DNA of 64,000 nt from Scleromitrula shiraiana (lineage: Eukaryota > Ascomycota > Leotiomycetes > Helotiales > Sclerotiniaceae): NCBI GenBank assembly GCA_028455995.1, contig JABELC010000005.1, forward strand, positions 2,356,001-2,420,000, given 5' to 3'. The notes under the pieces are model-generated. The model had not been told where the DNA came from and made no database searches. It was given only the letters and a program-made list of their open reading frames with translations. The translations under genes were made by a program, and so were the position numbers. Below, piece by piece: positions 36,483 to 47,854 of this stretch (position 1 is its first letter; each line of letters opens with the position of its first letter).

Positions 36483-39047
36483 ATGGTTACCACAAACCCC
36501 TCTGTCAACAAAACCTGTTAGTATTTCCATCTCTTTTATCTTCCAATACACCTGCTGCTTCATATCTGCCGTTGTCGACTTGGTATCTCATGTTTGGAAT
36601 TGATCTGAGCACATCTTTTCAAAACTTCAGCATCACACATTCTTCGTTTTTCCAGCTATATTAAGCTTGACAGCTTCAACAGATTCAATATGCTAACATA
36701 TTCTACCTTATAGCATTACATCCCAGTGGTGTACAACCCCAAGTTGAGCACACTGAGCTTGAGGAGGAACTTCACGAGAAGGCACATATCGACTATGATC
36801 GTGTAGCTATTGTATGCATTCCACTACGCTCTTAAACTTCCTGCCAATCTGCCAGCTAGTTTCTAATATGTATTCTGTTCCTCTACTAGGTTCCCAACCC
36901 AAGTGTCGCTGCACTTTACGAAGATGCCCTTGTCTACGAGACTGGGTCTGCCATTACATCTACCGGTGCTCTCACCGCATACTCTGGAGCCAAAACTGGT
37001 CGTTCACCGCTCGATAAAAGAATCGTGAAGGAACCAAGCTCTGAAAATGATATTTGGTGGGGACCAGTCAACAAATCAATGACACCTGAGGTAAGAGATA
37101 TTCTTTCCTAATCATTGTTCATTTTTCGTTATGGGATCTATCTTTCGCACTGGGAGACAATTACAACATTTCATTGCTATTTTGCTACAACATAGAGGAT
37201 ATAATTATCTCTTGCCATCAATGTTTCTGGCCCATTTTCAACCCATTTCCAACACATTTTCAATCCATTTTCATCTCATCTTCATCTCATCTTCATATCC
37301 ATTACATTTTTCTCAGCCAAGATTTCACTTTACCTCCCCCGCAATTTAGACGTCATAAGGTTTTGGATATCCTCGGCCTAATTGGTTGTTCCATGCATCC
37401 TTACCAAAATGCGGGGTGACATGGGTATAACCAATTGCCGCCGCTCTTACCTCCTTACCCCTTCCTCCTTTTTGTTTTAGCAAATTATCGCTTGCTTGAA
37501 ATTTATTTTACTATATTGAGTACAGTATGCTAATATTCCAATTAGGTATGGAGAATTAACCGCGAGCGTGCAATTGATTACTTAAATACAAGAAATCGTA
37601 TTTATGTCGTCGACGGTTACGCAGGATGGGACGAGAAATATAGAATCAGAGTTCGAGTTGTCTGCGCTCGTGCCTATCATGCGCTCTTCATGCGCAATAT
37701 GCTTATCAGACCCGAGCGAAAAGATCTCGAACATTTCCATCCAGATTATACCATTTACAATGCAGGATCTTTCCCTGCTAACAGATACACCGAGGGTATG
37801 ACCTCAGGGACTTCAGTTGCCATCAACTTCGCAGAGAAGGAGATGGTCATCTTGGGTACCGAGTATGCTGGAGAAATGAAAAAAGGGGTCTTCACAGTTC
37901 TCTTCTATGAAATGCCTGTAAAGCACAATGTTCTTACTCTTCATTCATCTGCCAATGAGGGCAAGAACGGAGATGTCACAGTCTTCTTTGGACTTTCAGG
38001 TACTGGTAAGACAACACTATCAGCAGACCCTAATCGTGCCTTGATCGGCGACGACGAGCACTGCTGGAGTGACCGTGGTGTTTTCAATATTGAGGGTGGA
38101 GTAAGTGTCATGGTATTCCTGTGTTATGTTCTCTACTAACAGTCTGTAGTGCTACGCAAAGTGTATCGGCCTCTCCGGAGAGAAGGAACCTGATATTTTC
38201 AATGCCATTAAATTCGGCTCCGTTCTCGAGAACGTTGTCTTCGACCCAACCACTCGTCTTGTTGATTATGACGATTGTACCTTGACAGAAAACACTCGTT
38301 GGTATGTTTTGATATCCCTTATAGCCCCCCCTTGCACTATACTAATTCTTGCAGCGCATACCCAATCGAATATATTTCCAACGCAAAGATTCCTTGTCTT
38401 TCTACCAACCACCCAACCAACATCATTCTCCTTACATGTGATGCTCGTGGTGTTCTCCCACCCATCTCTAAGCTTAACTCCGCCCAAACCATGTTCCACT
38501 TTATCTCTGGTTACACCTCCAAGATGGCTGGTACCGAAGATGGTGTCACAGAGCCACAAGCTACCTTCTCGTCTTGTTTTGCTCAACCTTTCTTGGCTCT
38601 TCACCCAATGCGATATGCTAAGATGTTAGCTGAGAAGATCGAGCACCACAAGGCCAATGCTTGGTTGTTGAACACCGGATGGGTTGGAGCTGGTGCTACC
38701 ACTGGTGGCAAGCGTTGTCCGTAAGTACAATAGAAACTTCCACATGAGACTAAATACTAACCTGCGCTAGATTGAAATATACCCGTGCTATCCTTGATGC
38801 CATCCACTCCGGAGAACTCGCCAAGGTCGAATATGAGAATTATGAGACATTCAACCTACAAGTACCCAAGACTTGCTCCAATGTACCTTCAGAGTTATTG
38901 AACCCAAGAAATGCATGGAGCCAGGGTGACGACAGCTTCAAGGCAGAGGTTACCAAGCTTGGTGGACTCTTTGTCGAGAATTTCAAGAAATACCAATCCG
39001 AAGCTACCGATGAGGTTATTGCTGCCGGACCAGCTGTCAAGGCCTAA
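36483..39047 (+). CDS. pck1: ATP-dependent phosphoenolpyruvate carboxykinase (PEPCK)
   Basis: Converts oxaloacetate and ATP to phosphoenolpyruvate, CO2 and ADP, the first committed step of gluconeogenesis, cytosolic. Exons 36483-36516, 36714-36811, 36890-37090, 37546-38100, 38150-38301, 38355-38720 and 38771-39047, 560 aa. This start gives MVTTNPSVNKTSLHPSGVQP, which matches the known fungal N-terminus in length, and has a CAAAATGG context after a pyrimidine-rich leader. Seen: RSPLDKR substrate region, YAGWDEKYRIRVRVVC, kinase-1a loop GLSGTGKTTLS with K266, metal site DDEHCWSD at about 280-287, and the C-terminal GGKRCPLKYTRAI. Two further in-frame ATGs lie upstream (36333 and 35982) with no stop between. 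Intron 3 (455 bp) is much longer than the others. The carboxyl end is normal. Confidence 0.97.
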
Positions 39048-40211
39048 AGGGGGTTTTCTTATTTTTGTTTATGACATTTTCTTTTTCGGATGGGTTCTTT
39101 AAATTGGGACATACAAACCTTTTGGCGTTTTGCTTTTTTTAGGCATTTTAATATATGTATCAGTATCACTACTGTGTAACCATGATGAAGAATGAGAAAT
39201 GAAAAGGGAAAATTATCTATATACGAGTTATCTTGGATGCAGTGAACAAATGTGATTGGTTGACTGTGGGATTGGATATATATTCATTCGACATGAGCTT
39301 GAGAGTTGGATTTGTTAACTGGTTTGATCAGGTAGGTAGGTGATATTCGAGTCACTTTTGAAAGCATATGACTATTTCAATGATTGGGATTGGGAAGAGC
39401 TATTTGAGACTACGAGGCCATTTTGTAAGCAAAATAAGGAGGGAGATAAGAGTGAATATTGTATAGTGATATCCTCTTCAATCTTTCTAATAACTTGGAA
39501 GTACTATTTGAGTAATAATTATTATGATAGTACGTATAAGCTAATAATTCATTTTCTAATATGCATTCAAAACATAGATATTGAAATATCTCTTAAATAA
39601 CACATGTTTAGATGTCTATTTGTAATATAAATATTTTGAATATTTTTTCTGATAATTCATTTTGATTATCTTTATCAAATATAGATATTCAGAACTTAAA
39701 CAGCTTGGTATTAGTATTCACTCTGATAACAAGCTTGGAAAATAAATTGTATGTATGAATGGATAAAAAAAAAGGCTTCTCGAGTATTAACAATGACTTT
39801 AACCTGATTGACCAAAACAATACCTAGGTACTATACTACTCCTATATATAAAATACGTAAGTGAATAAAACAATGAATTTTACATGTATCAATTTAAACT
39901 CCCAAATCTATATTATACTATGGATGTTATGCATTATACGTGTATTTCCCAATACCTTACCTTACTCAGATTTTATTTTACATCTTACAAGATATATGGA
40001 AAAAGTCATTGATTGACTAGGTTTGAACTATACATTGACTTTTCATCATCGGCTCGCACCAGCGCATCAGCCTTTTTCCTCTCAATCTGCACCTCAGTCC
40101 TAAAAAAGCAAACAATCACTTCACGTCTTCTCCCAATCATCACAGCCCTGCATTAAATCTTAGACACAAATTCGATCAAATAAAATAATAAGGAACAATA
40201 CCGCCACTACA
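39048..40211. other. Intergenic PEPCK/Tco89-like
   Basis: 1.16 kb without a supportable gene. It contains the PEPCK 3' flank, an AT-rich stretch (39480-39760) and the promoter of the downstream gene. No notable repeats. Confidence 0.55.
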
Positions 40212-42026
40212 ATGCCTCCTCCAGCTTCTTCAGATAATCCTTCTCAATCCCAATCGCAATTACGGCCCAATTTATCCGCCCATCACCGCTCCACGCCTTC
40301 CGTAACTAGCCAGCAAACAGACTCTCCAGCTGGTACACCTCCAGCAGCTACACAACAGAAACCGCTCAAAGGTGAAAAGAAACATCATGTAGGTGGCGGC
40401 GGTCATAAATATGGAAGAGTTTCCAGCAGTAAGGCTTTACATAAATTGTCTAGACAAGCTAGTGGTCACGAACCCAATCATGATAATTCCAGCAAATTCC
40501 AAGCTCAGCGATCGAGAAACAATTCGAGTACGAATCTCATTCTTCGAAAAAATAATTCCCAAATAGGCCTCAAGCGCAATCGATCAAGCGCCGATGTTCA
40601 AGCCACATCTAGTAATCCTAGAAGACCCAAGTCCGCGGACGGCCCAGAAGGAAAGAAGAGACCTACGAGTGTACATTTTGAATTAGGACTTGGCACACCC
40701 AGTAAGACTGAAGACGACGGTGACGAGGGCTGGGAAGAAGCAAGCTCCAACGCCAGTCCAGCATTAAGCAGAAGCGCCAGCACCAGCGCAAAACAATCAG
40801 CCGCCAACTCAACCGCCAATTCACGTCACCATTCTCCACTTCAATCGCCGAGCCAGAAATCCACCACAAACGGTAATGCTATTGGAGGAGGGGGAGGAGC
40901 AACAGCAACAACGAATAGAGATCGAGATCGAAACGCAGACGCAAAGGTTATTACAGAGAGATTATTACAACGAACTTTAAGTCATCATACTATAACTACA
41001 AAAATGAGCATGGCGACCGCGACTCCCACTCCCCTCATAGGACACACCCCCTCTTCAAGTATCGATCGCGCCAACGCGGACAGTAGAACAATGGAAGGCA
41101 AGAGTGTGGGCGCCAGCACAGCAAGCGGAGGCAACCAAGAATTAATCTCTCGATTCGTATCTGGATCTGGCACACCCGGGGAAAACTCCCCCAATTTTCA
41201 CGACTCCCATCAATCGCGCACCTCCGCCGCAATAACAAATGGTCTAAATGGGAATGCAGCTACGAATGGAGGTTTAGGAGGTGAATTAGGAAGAGCGCGC
41301 TCCATGGGTAATCTTACCCGTCATCACGATATAAACAATGAAGAAGACGATGAAGAATCAGCACTGCTACCTCGCTCGAGAAAGAGCTCTACGTCTGGAA
41401 ATACCATCCCACCAAATGCGTATAATTCGCGCACGCAACAAAAACTCTGGTTACAACGCGCGAGTTCGAATATTGAACCGGCGCGTGAAGGGGGCGGTTT
41501 ATCGATGATGAATGGAGCCGGTGGTATTGGTATGGGGATGGGTATTGGATTATCGGGAGGTGTGATAAATCTGTATGATGGGAATGCGAGAGATCATCGC
41601 ATTAAAATGCAACTTGAGCGCACGGGATTGGAATATTTGGTTGTGAGGAGGTTTCAGGATCCGGTCGGAAGGGGCGTTAAGAGATTGGAGAAGATGGGGG
41701 TTATTGGCAGCGCCGGGGTGGGGAAGAATATACAGGGCGGGAAGGGTGGTGCGGGTAGTAATGGGGCGAATAGTTTAGCACCGAGTCGAAACGGAAGTTT
41801 GAGAGAGAGAAACGGGAATGTGAGGAGGGGTGTCTTGAGTCGGAAACCGAGTTTTGAGGATGAGAGGAGTGGGGGTGATGGCGATGGAGAGGGGAATGTT
41901 GGGAGTGCGGGGACTGGTGGGACGGGTGGGGGAAATAAACATTCTTCGGCAGAGGATGAGGGGATTGCTACGCTGTTGAGAAGTCTTTGGGAGAAGAGCT
42001 TTGAGGGTGTGGGGAGTGCGGATTAA
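40212..42026 (+). CDS. Low-complexity, probably disordered protein; possible Tco89-like TORC1 subunit
   Basis: Single exon, 604 aa, dominated by Ser, Asn, Gly and Thr with no membrane segments. Islands that look conserved: an N-terminal basic stretch HKYGRVSSSKALHKLSRQ; serine/arginine repeats such as NLILRKNNSQIGLKRNRSSA; an acidic DEGWEEASSNASPALSRS around residues 175-192; TQQKLWLQRASSNIEP around residue 410; and a probable helix RIKMQLERTGLEYLVVRRF followed by RGVKRLEKM. This layout recalls the fungal TCO89 domain (TORC1 subunit), but the recollection is loose and I cannot verify it. If correct, the protein would act at the vacuolar membrane in nutrient signalling. Otherwise it is a conserved fungal protein of unknown function. 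The start has a good context (ACAATGCC). Confidence 0.45.
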   Translation: MPPPASSDNPSQSQSQLRPNLSAHHRSTPSVTSQQTDSPAGTPPAATQQKPLKGEKKHHVGGGGHKYGRVSSSKALHKLSRQASGHEPNHDNSSKFQAQRSRNNSSTNLILRKNNSQIGLKRNRSSADVQATSSNPRRPKSADGPEGKKRPTSVHFELGLGTPSKTEDDGDEGWEEASSNASPALSRSASTSAKQSAANSTANSRHHSPLQSPSQKSTTNGNAIGGGGGATATTNRDRDRNADAKVITERLLQRTLSHHTITTKMSMATATPTPLIGHTPSSSIDRANADSRTMEGKSVGASTASGGNQELISRFVSGSGTPGENSPNFHDSHQSRTSAAITNGLNGNAATNGGLGGELGRARSMGNLTRHHDINNEEDDEESALLPRSRKSSTSGNTIPPNAYNSRTQQKLWLQRASSNIEPAREGGGLSMMNGAGGIGMGMGIGLSGGVINLYDGNARDHRIKMQLERTGLEYLVVRRFQDPVGRGVKRLEKMGVIGSAGVGKNIQGGKGGAGSNGANSLAPSRNGSLRERNGNVRRGVLSRKPSFEDERSGGDGDGEGNVGSAGTGGTGGGNKHSSAEDEGIATLLRSLWEKSFEGVGSAD

Positions 42027-42778
42027 ATATTCACTACTATTAACTCAGGACGCTCAAACGGAGTTTTGGGAGACCGGCGGTCAGCATTCATAATGATATT
42101 GGTAATAGTACTGGAGTAGGCGGTTTCATTTGAAGGGGCGGAAAGCAATGGAATGGATTGGATGGGATGGGAGTCATAGATTCGTGCATGCATGCATGCA
42201 ATGCAATGCAATGCAATGGATAGGAATGCAATGCAATGGATAGGACTGGACTGGACTGGATTGGCGTTTCGATTTGGCTTGGTATGCCTTTGGCTGGTTG
42301 TACGTACATACATATGCTACGATACGATACGATACGATACGAAATAGTACGGATACTATTCGTATGGAAAATTAAGACAAGATGAGGCGATAAGATAGAT
42401 AGTAAGTAAGTAAGTAAATAGTTATGAAACTGGATAGCTAGATATACGGATGTGGATGTGGATGTGGATATACTTTCTTTCATTCGATTCAACGATCCAT
42501 CCATTCATTGAGTAATAAATCAAACCGTCATATTGGGAAGTGTTCATCGTTCGTGACTTTTTGCAGCATAGTGTTTTATTGCGTGCGGTGTATGTTTGGT
42601 ATGGATGGAGGATGGGCATAGATCTAGATATTGATATTGATATTGATATTGATATTGATATTGATACAGATTGAATTTGCCATTTCCTATACATCTCTAT
42701 CATTATCACTTACTAAATCATTTAGACCACAGACGCACATATATATACCCAACACAACGCAATCCACCGCACCGCAAC
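42027..42778. other. Convergent 3' flanks, microsatellite-rich
   Basis: No gene. Contains GCAT/AATGC repeats (42184-42240), GACTG repeats (42243-42260), GATAC repeats (42320-42342), AGTA repeats (42402-42420), GGATGT repeats (42448-42466) and GATATT repeats (42628-42666). Confidence 0.65.
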
Positions 42779-44640
42779 CTACGATCTAAACAACATCAAG
42801 CCCTCCTCCTCAATATTCACATCCCCATCCTCTCCCTCACTACCATCACCATCCACCTCCTCCCCCAAATCCAACCTCCGCCCTAACAAACTCGCAAAAA
42901 ACCTATCCCTCGCACTCTCCTCCCAGCTATTCCTATCCTCCGGCGCCATAAAATTCTGCAGTTTCTCATGAACCGTATATCTCATCTTCCTCCCCTTACT
43001 AGCCTTCGTATCCACATTTTTATGCGTCTTAGCCTCCTTAACCGCCGTCCACTGTTTCGCCGCCCCTGCGCTACTATTAGCCGAAGAGGCGTTATTCGAA
43101 TCGACCATTCGCTGATCGAGGAGTTCTTTGAGCAGAAGTTGGTAGAAATCGGCGTCGTCAAAGATGGAGGGGGCGACGGTGAGTTTTTGGGATGCTTGGA
43201 TGGGGGCGCAGGAGCGAGGGATCTTGGTGCGCGAGATGAGGTGGCTGGTGTTGGAGAGGGTGTCGTGGAGGAGGGAGGTGATGGATTGTTGGGGGGCGGT
43301 GGGGTTGAGTTTGCGGGAGATGGGGACGGCGGTTGTGGCGCGGACTTTGCTGGACCATTTTTCGAGAATGCTTTGGCGGTTGTCGAGGACGGTAACCTCA
43401 TTGGCTTGCATGCGTTCCCAGATTGCGGTGGATGAGGTGCCGACGTCGATAACGCGTTTGCGCTTTTGACCGGTTTTGGCAGTGTTGCTTGCTTTAGAGA
43501 GATCGTGTCGGAGTCCGTCGATTGTGTTCCATAATTTGATAGCTGCTTCTTCAGCGGCTTGGAAAGGATTTTCTTCGGCGTCGTCTTGCTCTTTGTTTTC
43601 TACTACAGCAAAAGAGTTTGTTGCAACTAATGCTTTCTGTAATCGGATTCGAACATTGAGGAGAGAGTCAAATGCCTTGCGTTGTTGCTTTACAGCATTA
43701 CCCTTGTCGGCATCTGCTTTGGCTGCTTGAGAAATCGTTGCTACAACAGTTTTCTGCTCTTCTCCCATGATCTTTCGTAACTCAGCACGTCTTGCTTGTT
43801 CATCCTCGTTATTATCATCTTCGGACGACTCATCCTCACTTTCCTCATCACTTCCTGCAGCCTCTTCACCACTTTGGTCAGGGTTTTCTGAATCGCTATC
43901 CTCTTCCTCGGAGTTTTCTTCAACCTCTTCCATGGCATCATTGTGTTGCGCGTCGATATCTAGAATATCTTCATCGGTCTCATCGGCCTCATCGTCGTTT
44001 GATTCAGCGTCATCCCCCTCCTCCTCACTATCCGACATGAAATCCGCCGCAGTAGGTCTCTTTTTCGTGCCATTGAGATCGACAGGCTTCGTTCCTGTCC
44101 TTGGCTTTGAACTTCCTCTAAAGACAAAATCCTTGTATTTTTCTTCATCTCCTTCTCCAAAAGCCTCGTCACTATCAACTTCCATATCTTCCTCAACATC
44201 CGAGCCCCCTAGATCTGAGCCAATCTCAGCACCCTCATCTTCTGAATTTGACTCCTCATCATCGTCTCCATTCATCAATTGCTCGCGACTGATTCGTGAT
44301 CCGGCATATTGAGGTCCAAGGGAAACCTCATCTGGTTTGCGAAGCTTGCTTTTCCTGTAGTAATGAATGAGCAAATTTTCATTGAAATGTCATAGAGATA
44401 TAAGGATTACTTACCCAACTTCGACATAATGTTCTGTCCCTGCCAATTCATCATCACTCTCACTACCACTTTCTCCTTCACTATTTTGCGCTGGTGCATC
44501 TTCCTCTGGATCAAAGTCTGCAAATAAAATTAGCAATCAGCGAATAATTGAATGATGAATTGAGAACATATAATCCTACCCTTTGGAATAGGATCTTCCA
44601 ATTCAGCAATTTGTTTTGCCAAGTTCTTCGTTTTCGCCAT
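42779..44640 (-). CDS. bfr2: Bfr2/AATF family ribosome biogenesis protein
   Basis: Nucleolar factor of the small-subunit processome needed for early 18S rRNA processing (known for yeast Bfr2 and human AATF). Exons (minus) 44580-44640, 44415-44517 and 42779-44354, 579 aa. Starts MAKTKNLAKQIAELEDPIPK and is extremely acidic for the first 200 residues (runs of Asp/Glu/Ser). The family regions follow: VRIRLQKALVATNSF near the centre (AATF leucine-zipper-like segment), ERMQANEVTVLDNRQSILEKWSSKVRA, and the C-terminal TRAUB region with FDDADFYQLLLKELLDQRM and KGRKMRYTVHEKLQNFMAPE, ending in FFASLLGRRLDL and a short acidic tail. This is the full expected domain order and length. Its start codon lies 179 bp from that of IND1 on the opposite strand. 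Confidence 0.93.
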
Positions 44641-44819
44641 TTTGTTTACTGGATTGCGAAGATTGGATGGATAAGAAATTTCATTTTGTAAAGGAACTTC
44701 AAAAAATTATTTTGGAGCTCCCCACGAAATCTTGGCACACTAGCGGGCGGACGCCTTTACCGCCTCAAGATTTAAGCTCTCATCATCCAATCATTGATTT
44801 CCCGAAACAATGAAATAAA
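44641..44819. promoter_or_regulatory. Compact bidirectional promoter BFR2/IND1
   Basis: Only 179 bp separate the two start codons, so both 5' leaders and promoters must lie here. A GC-richer core, GCGGGCGGACGCC at about 44743-44755, stands out. A two-codon upstream open frame (ATG AAA TAA, 44810-44818) ends one base before the IND1 start. Confidence 0.6.
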
Positions 44820-45912
44820 ATGAAACCACGATTGTTTTCTACATTGCGGGCTCTACAACATGAGAATCCTTTGGTATAATCGACCCGAATCTTGGGATTT
44901 GGCGCATCACAAGCTGATTGTGGGAAATAGGGATTGCCGCGGACAGGTAGCATTCCGCGCATGCAGCGAGGATTGCCCGAACGAAGAAGGATAAAAGATG
45001 TAAAGAAGGTTATTGCAGTTTCGTCTGCAAAAGGAGGAGTGGGAAAGTCTACAATATCTGGTTCGATCTCTGGGTAGAGGTTGCATGGAAAAGGATGTTG
45101 ACTGAGAGATAGTCAATCTTGCGCTTTCTTTCGCACGACGCGGACTACGTAGTGGTATACTTGATACCGATATCTTTGGTCCTTCAATTCCCACGTTGTT
45201 GAATTTGTCAGGAGAGCCTAGATTGTCTTCAAGTGCGTCTATACCTCAATTGTGAAAAGACGGGAAGATCTGATTTGTGGGCGACAGATAACCAATTAAT
45301 ACCCCTCTCAAACTATGGAGTGAAATCTATGTCGATGGGATATCTGGTGGGTGAGGCGGCGCCAGTAGTATGGCGTGGCCTAATGGTTATGAAAGCTCTA
45401 CAGCAGTTATTGCATGAAGTTGATTGGGGTGGGCTGGATGTTCTGGTGCTTGATTTACCACCTGGAACTGGAGATACACAGTTGACTATTACGCAACAGA
45501 TTGTACTTGATGGTGAGCATTCACCTTGACACATTTGACTCTGACTCATTTATTTGCATTAGGCGCGGTAATTGTATCGACGCCACAAGATATAGCTCTT
45601 AAAGACGCTGTCAAGGGAGTGAACATGTTCAAAAAGATAAACATCCCGATTTTGGGAATGGTACAAAACATGTCGTTATTCACATGCCCACATTGCCACA
45701 ATAGTACACACATATTTGGATCACATTCGGGAGTTACGCATGCTTGTGAAGAGCATGGAATCACTTTTCTGGGAGATATTCCATTACATGCCAGCATCTG
45801 TGACGATGCGGATAGGGGGAAACCAACAGTGGTCGCTGAGCCAGAAAGTGAAAGAGCGAGAGCTTTTATGGACCTCGCGAATGTGGTAGGAGAGAAGGTT
45901 GGCTTGTTTTGA
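44820..45912 (+). CDS. ind1: Ind1/NUBPL mitochondrial P-loop iron-sulfur protein
   Basis: Mrp/Nbp35-type NTPase that delivers Fe-S clusters to respiratory complex I in the mitochondrial matrix (known for Yarrowia Ind1 and human NUBPL). Five exons: 44820-44873, 44931-45060, 45113-45232, 45288-45512 and 45563-45912, 292 aa. The N-terminus MKPRLFSTLRALQHENPLG looks like a short presequence. Seen: RGLPERRRIKDVKKVIAVSS, deviant Walker A SAKGGVGKST (K52 and K57), GILDTDIFGPSIPTLLN, GLDVLVLDLPPGTGDTQLT, and the cluster-binding C217-P-H-C220 in MSLFTCPHCHNSTHIFG. All five family motifs are present. In the unspliced reading intron 1 gives an early in-frame stop; all introns are short and have coherent phases. 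Confidence 0.95.
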
Positions 45913-46344
45913 TAATATATGTATAACATACTCTTTTAGAATCAAAATTATATGTAAAAAGAGCGACTACCTGATTGCTATTGACAATGATTTTTGAAAC
46001 TAGTAGATAAAAAAAGTCCGATGTAAAGTATCACAAAATATCAACCAATTAATACCTAATCTTGATAAGGTCATGATAATGACTTCAATTGTCCGTGTAA
46101 CCAACGTAAACCTATCAAAAAGCAATCTTTAGCATATTCCATTTGAGAAATGTAAATATAAATATTGGGAAATACGTCCATTCGTAAAACAAGCATCCAG
46201 AATTCTAAGTCCCCATGTGCATTCCCATGTTAGCCTCCATTAAAATCGCTAAGGATCATTTAACGCAATCAAAAGGGAAACTCCAGCCTGAACACCATAT
46301 ACTTGCAGAGAGTTGCCCTCCCTCTTTCGTATCCTTCCCACACT
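45913..46344. other. Convergent 3' flanks IND1/SPF30
   Basis: 432 bp, AT-rich, no gene and no repeat of note. It should hold both 3' UTRs and polyadenylation signals. Confidence 0.6.
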
Positions 46345-47335
46345 TTATGCAAAACCTTCATCATCGCCGTTTGTCTGGTATATATGCCGACTACGTGTTG
46401 GATCTTTGCGCATGCTTTGACCAGATCCAGTGAAGCCAACTATCCAAAGGTCAATAACTTTATATATAGATCAGAAGCGCAAACAATATTTCTTACCTCG
46501 ACCATTCACACCTTCTGGTGTGCGGAACATACTCTCCTTCTTTCCGCTCTTACCGAATTTACCCTTAGCTGCAAAATCCTGCCATTTCTTTTTGCCATCA
46601 TCAAGTTCTTTCTTTGCCTTGATCTTTTTGGGGAGTTTGGCTGGTCTTGCAGGACCATCACTGACCTTACTTGGCTCACGCTTAGATTGTTGCGCAAGCT
46701 CTGGATCGATATCGGCGGCTGCAGAAATAACGTTCGAGGTCGACGGGGGTGTAGGAACGGAAGCAACGACTGGTGTACCATCAGCCTTACGCTTATTTGG
46801 ATTGATTATGGGTTTGATATCCTTGGCTCGCAAGGTCTCTGTAGTATCATAGTTCTTGAATTTGACAATATAGACAGGAGATGTAGAAGAACCAGTGATG
46901 GATGTAATTCTAGCTGGATAAAATCCCTTATCGCCGGAATACCATTTCGCCAAAACTGTGTCATTGACTGAGAAGCTAGCGGGAACTTCGGGCTCTTCAG
47001 GTGGTGGCGGCGCAGTTTTCTTAAAGGCGGGGTGGTTCTCTCTGGACCATTTCTCCTTCACTGGTGGTTCAGAAGGCGTCTTTGCTTGTAATACAGGCGC
47101 TGGGGTTGGCTTTAGTTCTGCGATCGAGTCTTTGGTGAGGGAAATGACTTGTTCGAGTTCAGTTTTTAACTCCTGAAGCTCTGCACTTTCGGGATCTGCT
47201 TGAAGGCCTAGCTGCACTGTTTCCAGCTTTGATTTTGTCAGTATTAACAACACAGAATTATCTAAGGTGGATTCATAAACTTACTTGCATTCTATACTCC
47301 TTAATCTCATTTTCTAACACCGCGAGCTCCGACAT
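46345..47335 (-). CDS. SPF30/SMNDC1-like Tudor-domain splicing factor
   Basis: Spliceosome assembly factor; its Tudor domain binds symmetric dimethylarginine on Sm proteins, aiding tri-snRNP recruitment (known for human SPF30). Exons (minus) 47285-47335, 46497-47226 and 46345-46439, 291 aa. Seen: N-terminal coiled coil (MSELAVLENEIKEYRMQLE onward), a Pro-rich linker, the Tudor domain at about 102-158 with VLAKWYSGDKGFYPARI and YIVKFKNYDTTETL, whose aromatic residues W, Y, F and Y fit an aromatic cage, then a basic C-terminal half with KKKWQDFAAKGK and KESMFRTPEGVNGRVGFTGS. The C-terminal SIF.TPE..GRVGVG-like block is a family hallmark and is completed by exon 3. Divergent from SAF4, also a splicing factor. 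Confidence 0.92.
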
Positions 47336-47854
47336 TCTGAAGGCTTTATTTCGATTTTGATAATTGAATTATTAGGAATAGAGGATTGGAAATTCGAATC
47401 AAGACGGGATGATGGTAACAGATAGGGAGATTTGTGTTATATCAGCTTATCGCTATGTTTGAATATTGTTGTCTTTGATGTCTTAATAATATTGTTTTAA
47501 GAAGAGGATCTTGAAAGTACAGTGGGTGGAATGCTTATTAGTTCTAGTGAAGCGCCCGTCATTATTTCGCTTACTAAGCGTGGACATTAAAGCGTCGCAA
47601 ATCAATACTTCAATATCTCAAGTCTTGTAAATTCTACTTGACAGATAACCTTGCGGAAAACATATAAGTCTTCGAGTTTTCTGTAACACTTTAAAATGCC
47701 GAGCCATATGGTCTTTTGGAACACTGTGTTCTATTGAAGCAAGTTTGAATTATCAACAGATGTTTTAGCTATACCCATCCGTATACAACAAAAGATCAAA
47801 GCATAAGATATACATTACGGCACATATTGCAGAGGTGGCCTCCATTCACCCACA
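47336..47854. promoter_or_regulatory. Divergent intergenic region SPF30/SAF4
   Basis: 519 bp between two start codons; no gene. AT-rich near both ends. It presumably contains both promoters. Confidence 0.5.

Noticed and set aside
44874..44930. Early stop in IND1 after codon 18
   Set aside because: It lies in a 57-bp intron; the protein continues with GLPRTGSIPRMQRGLPERRR.
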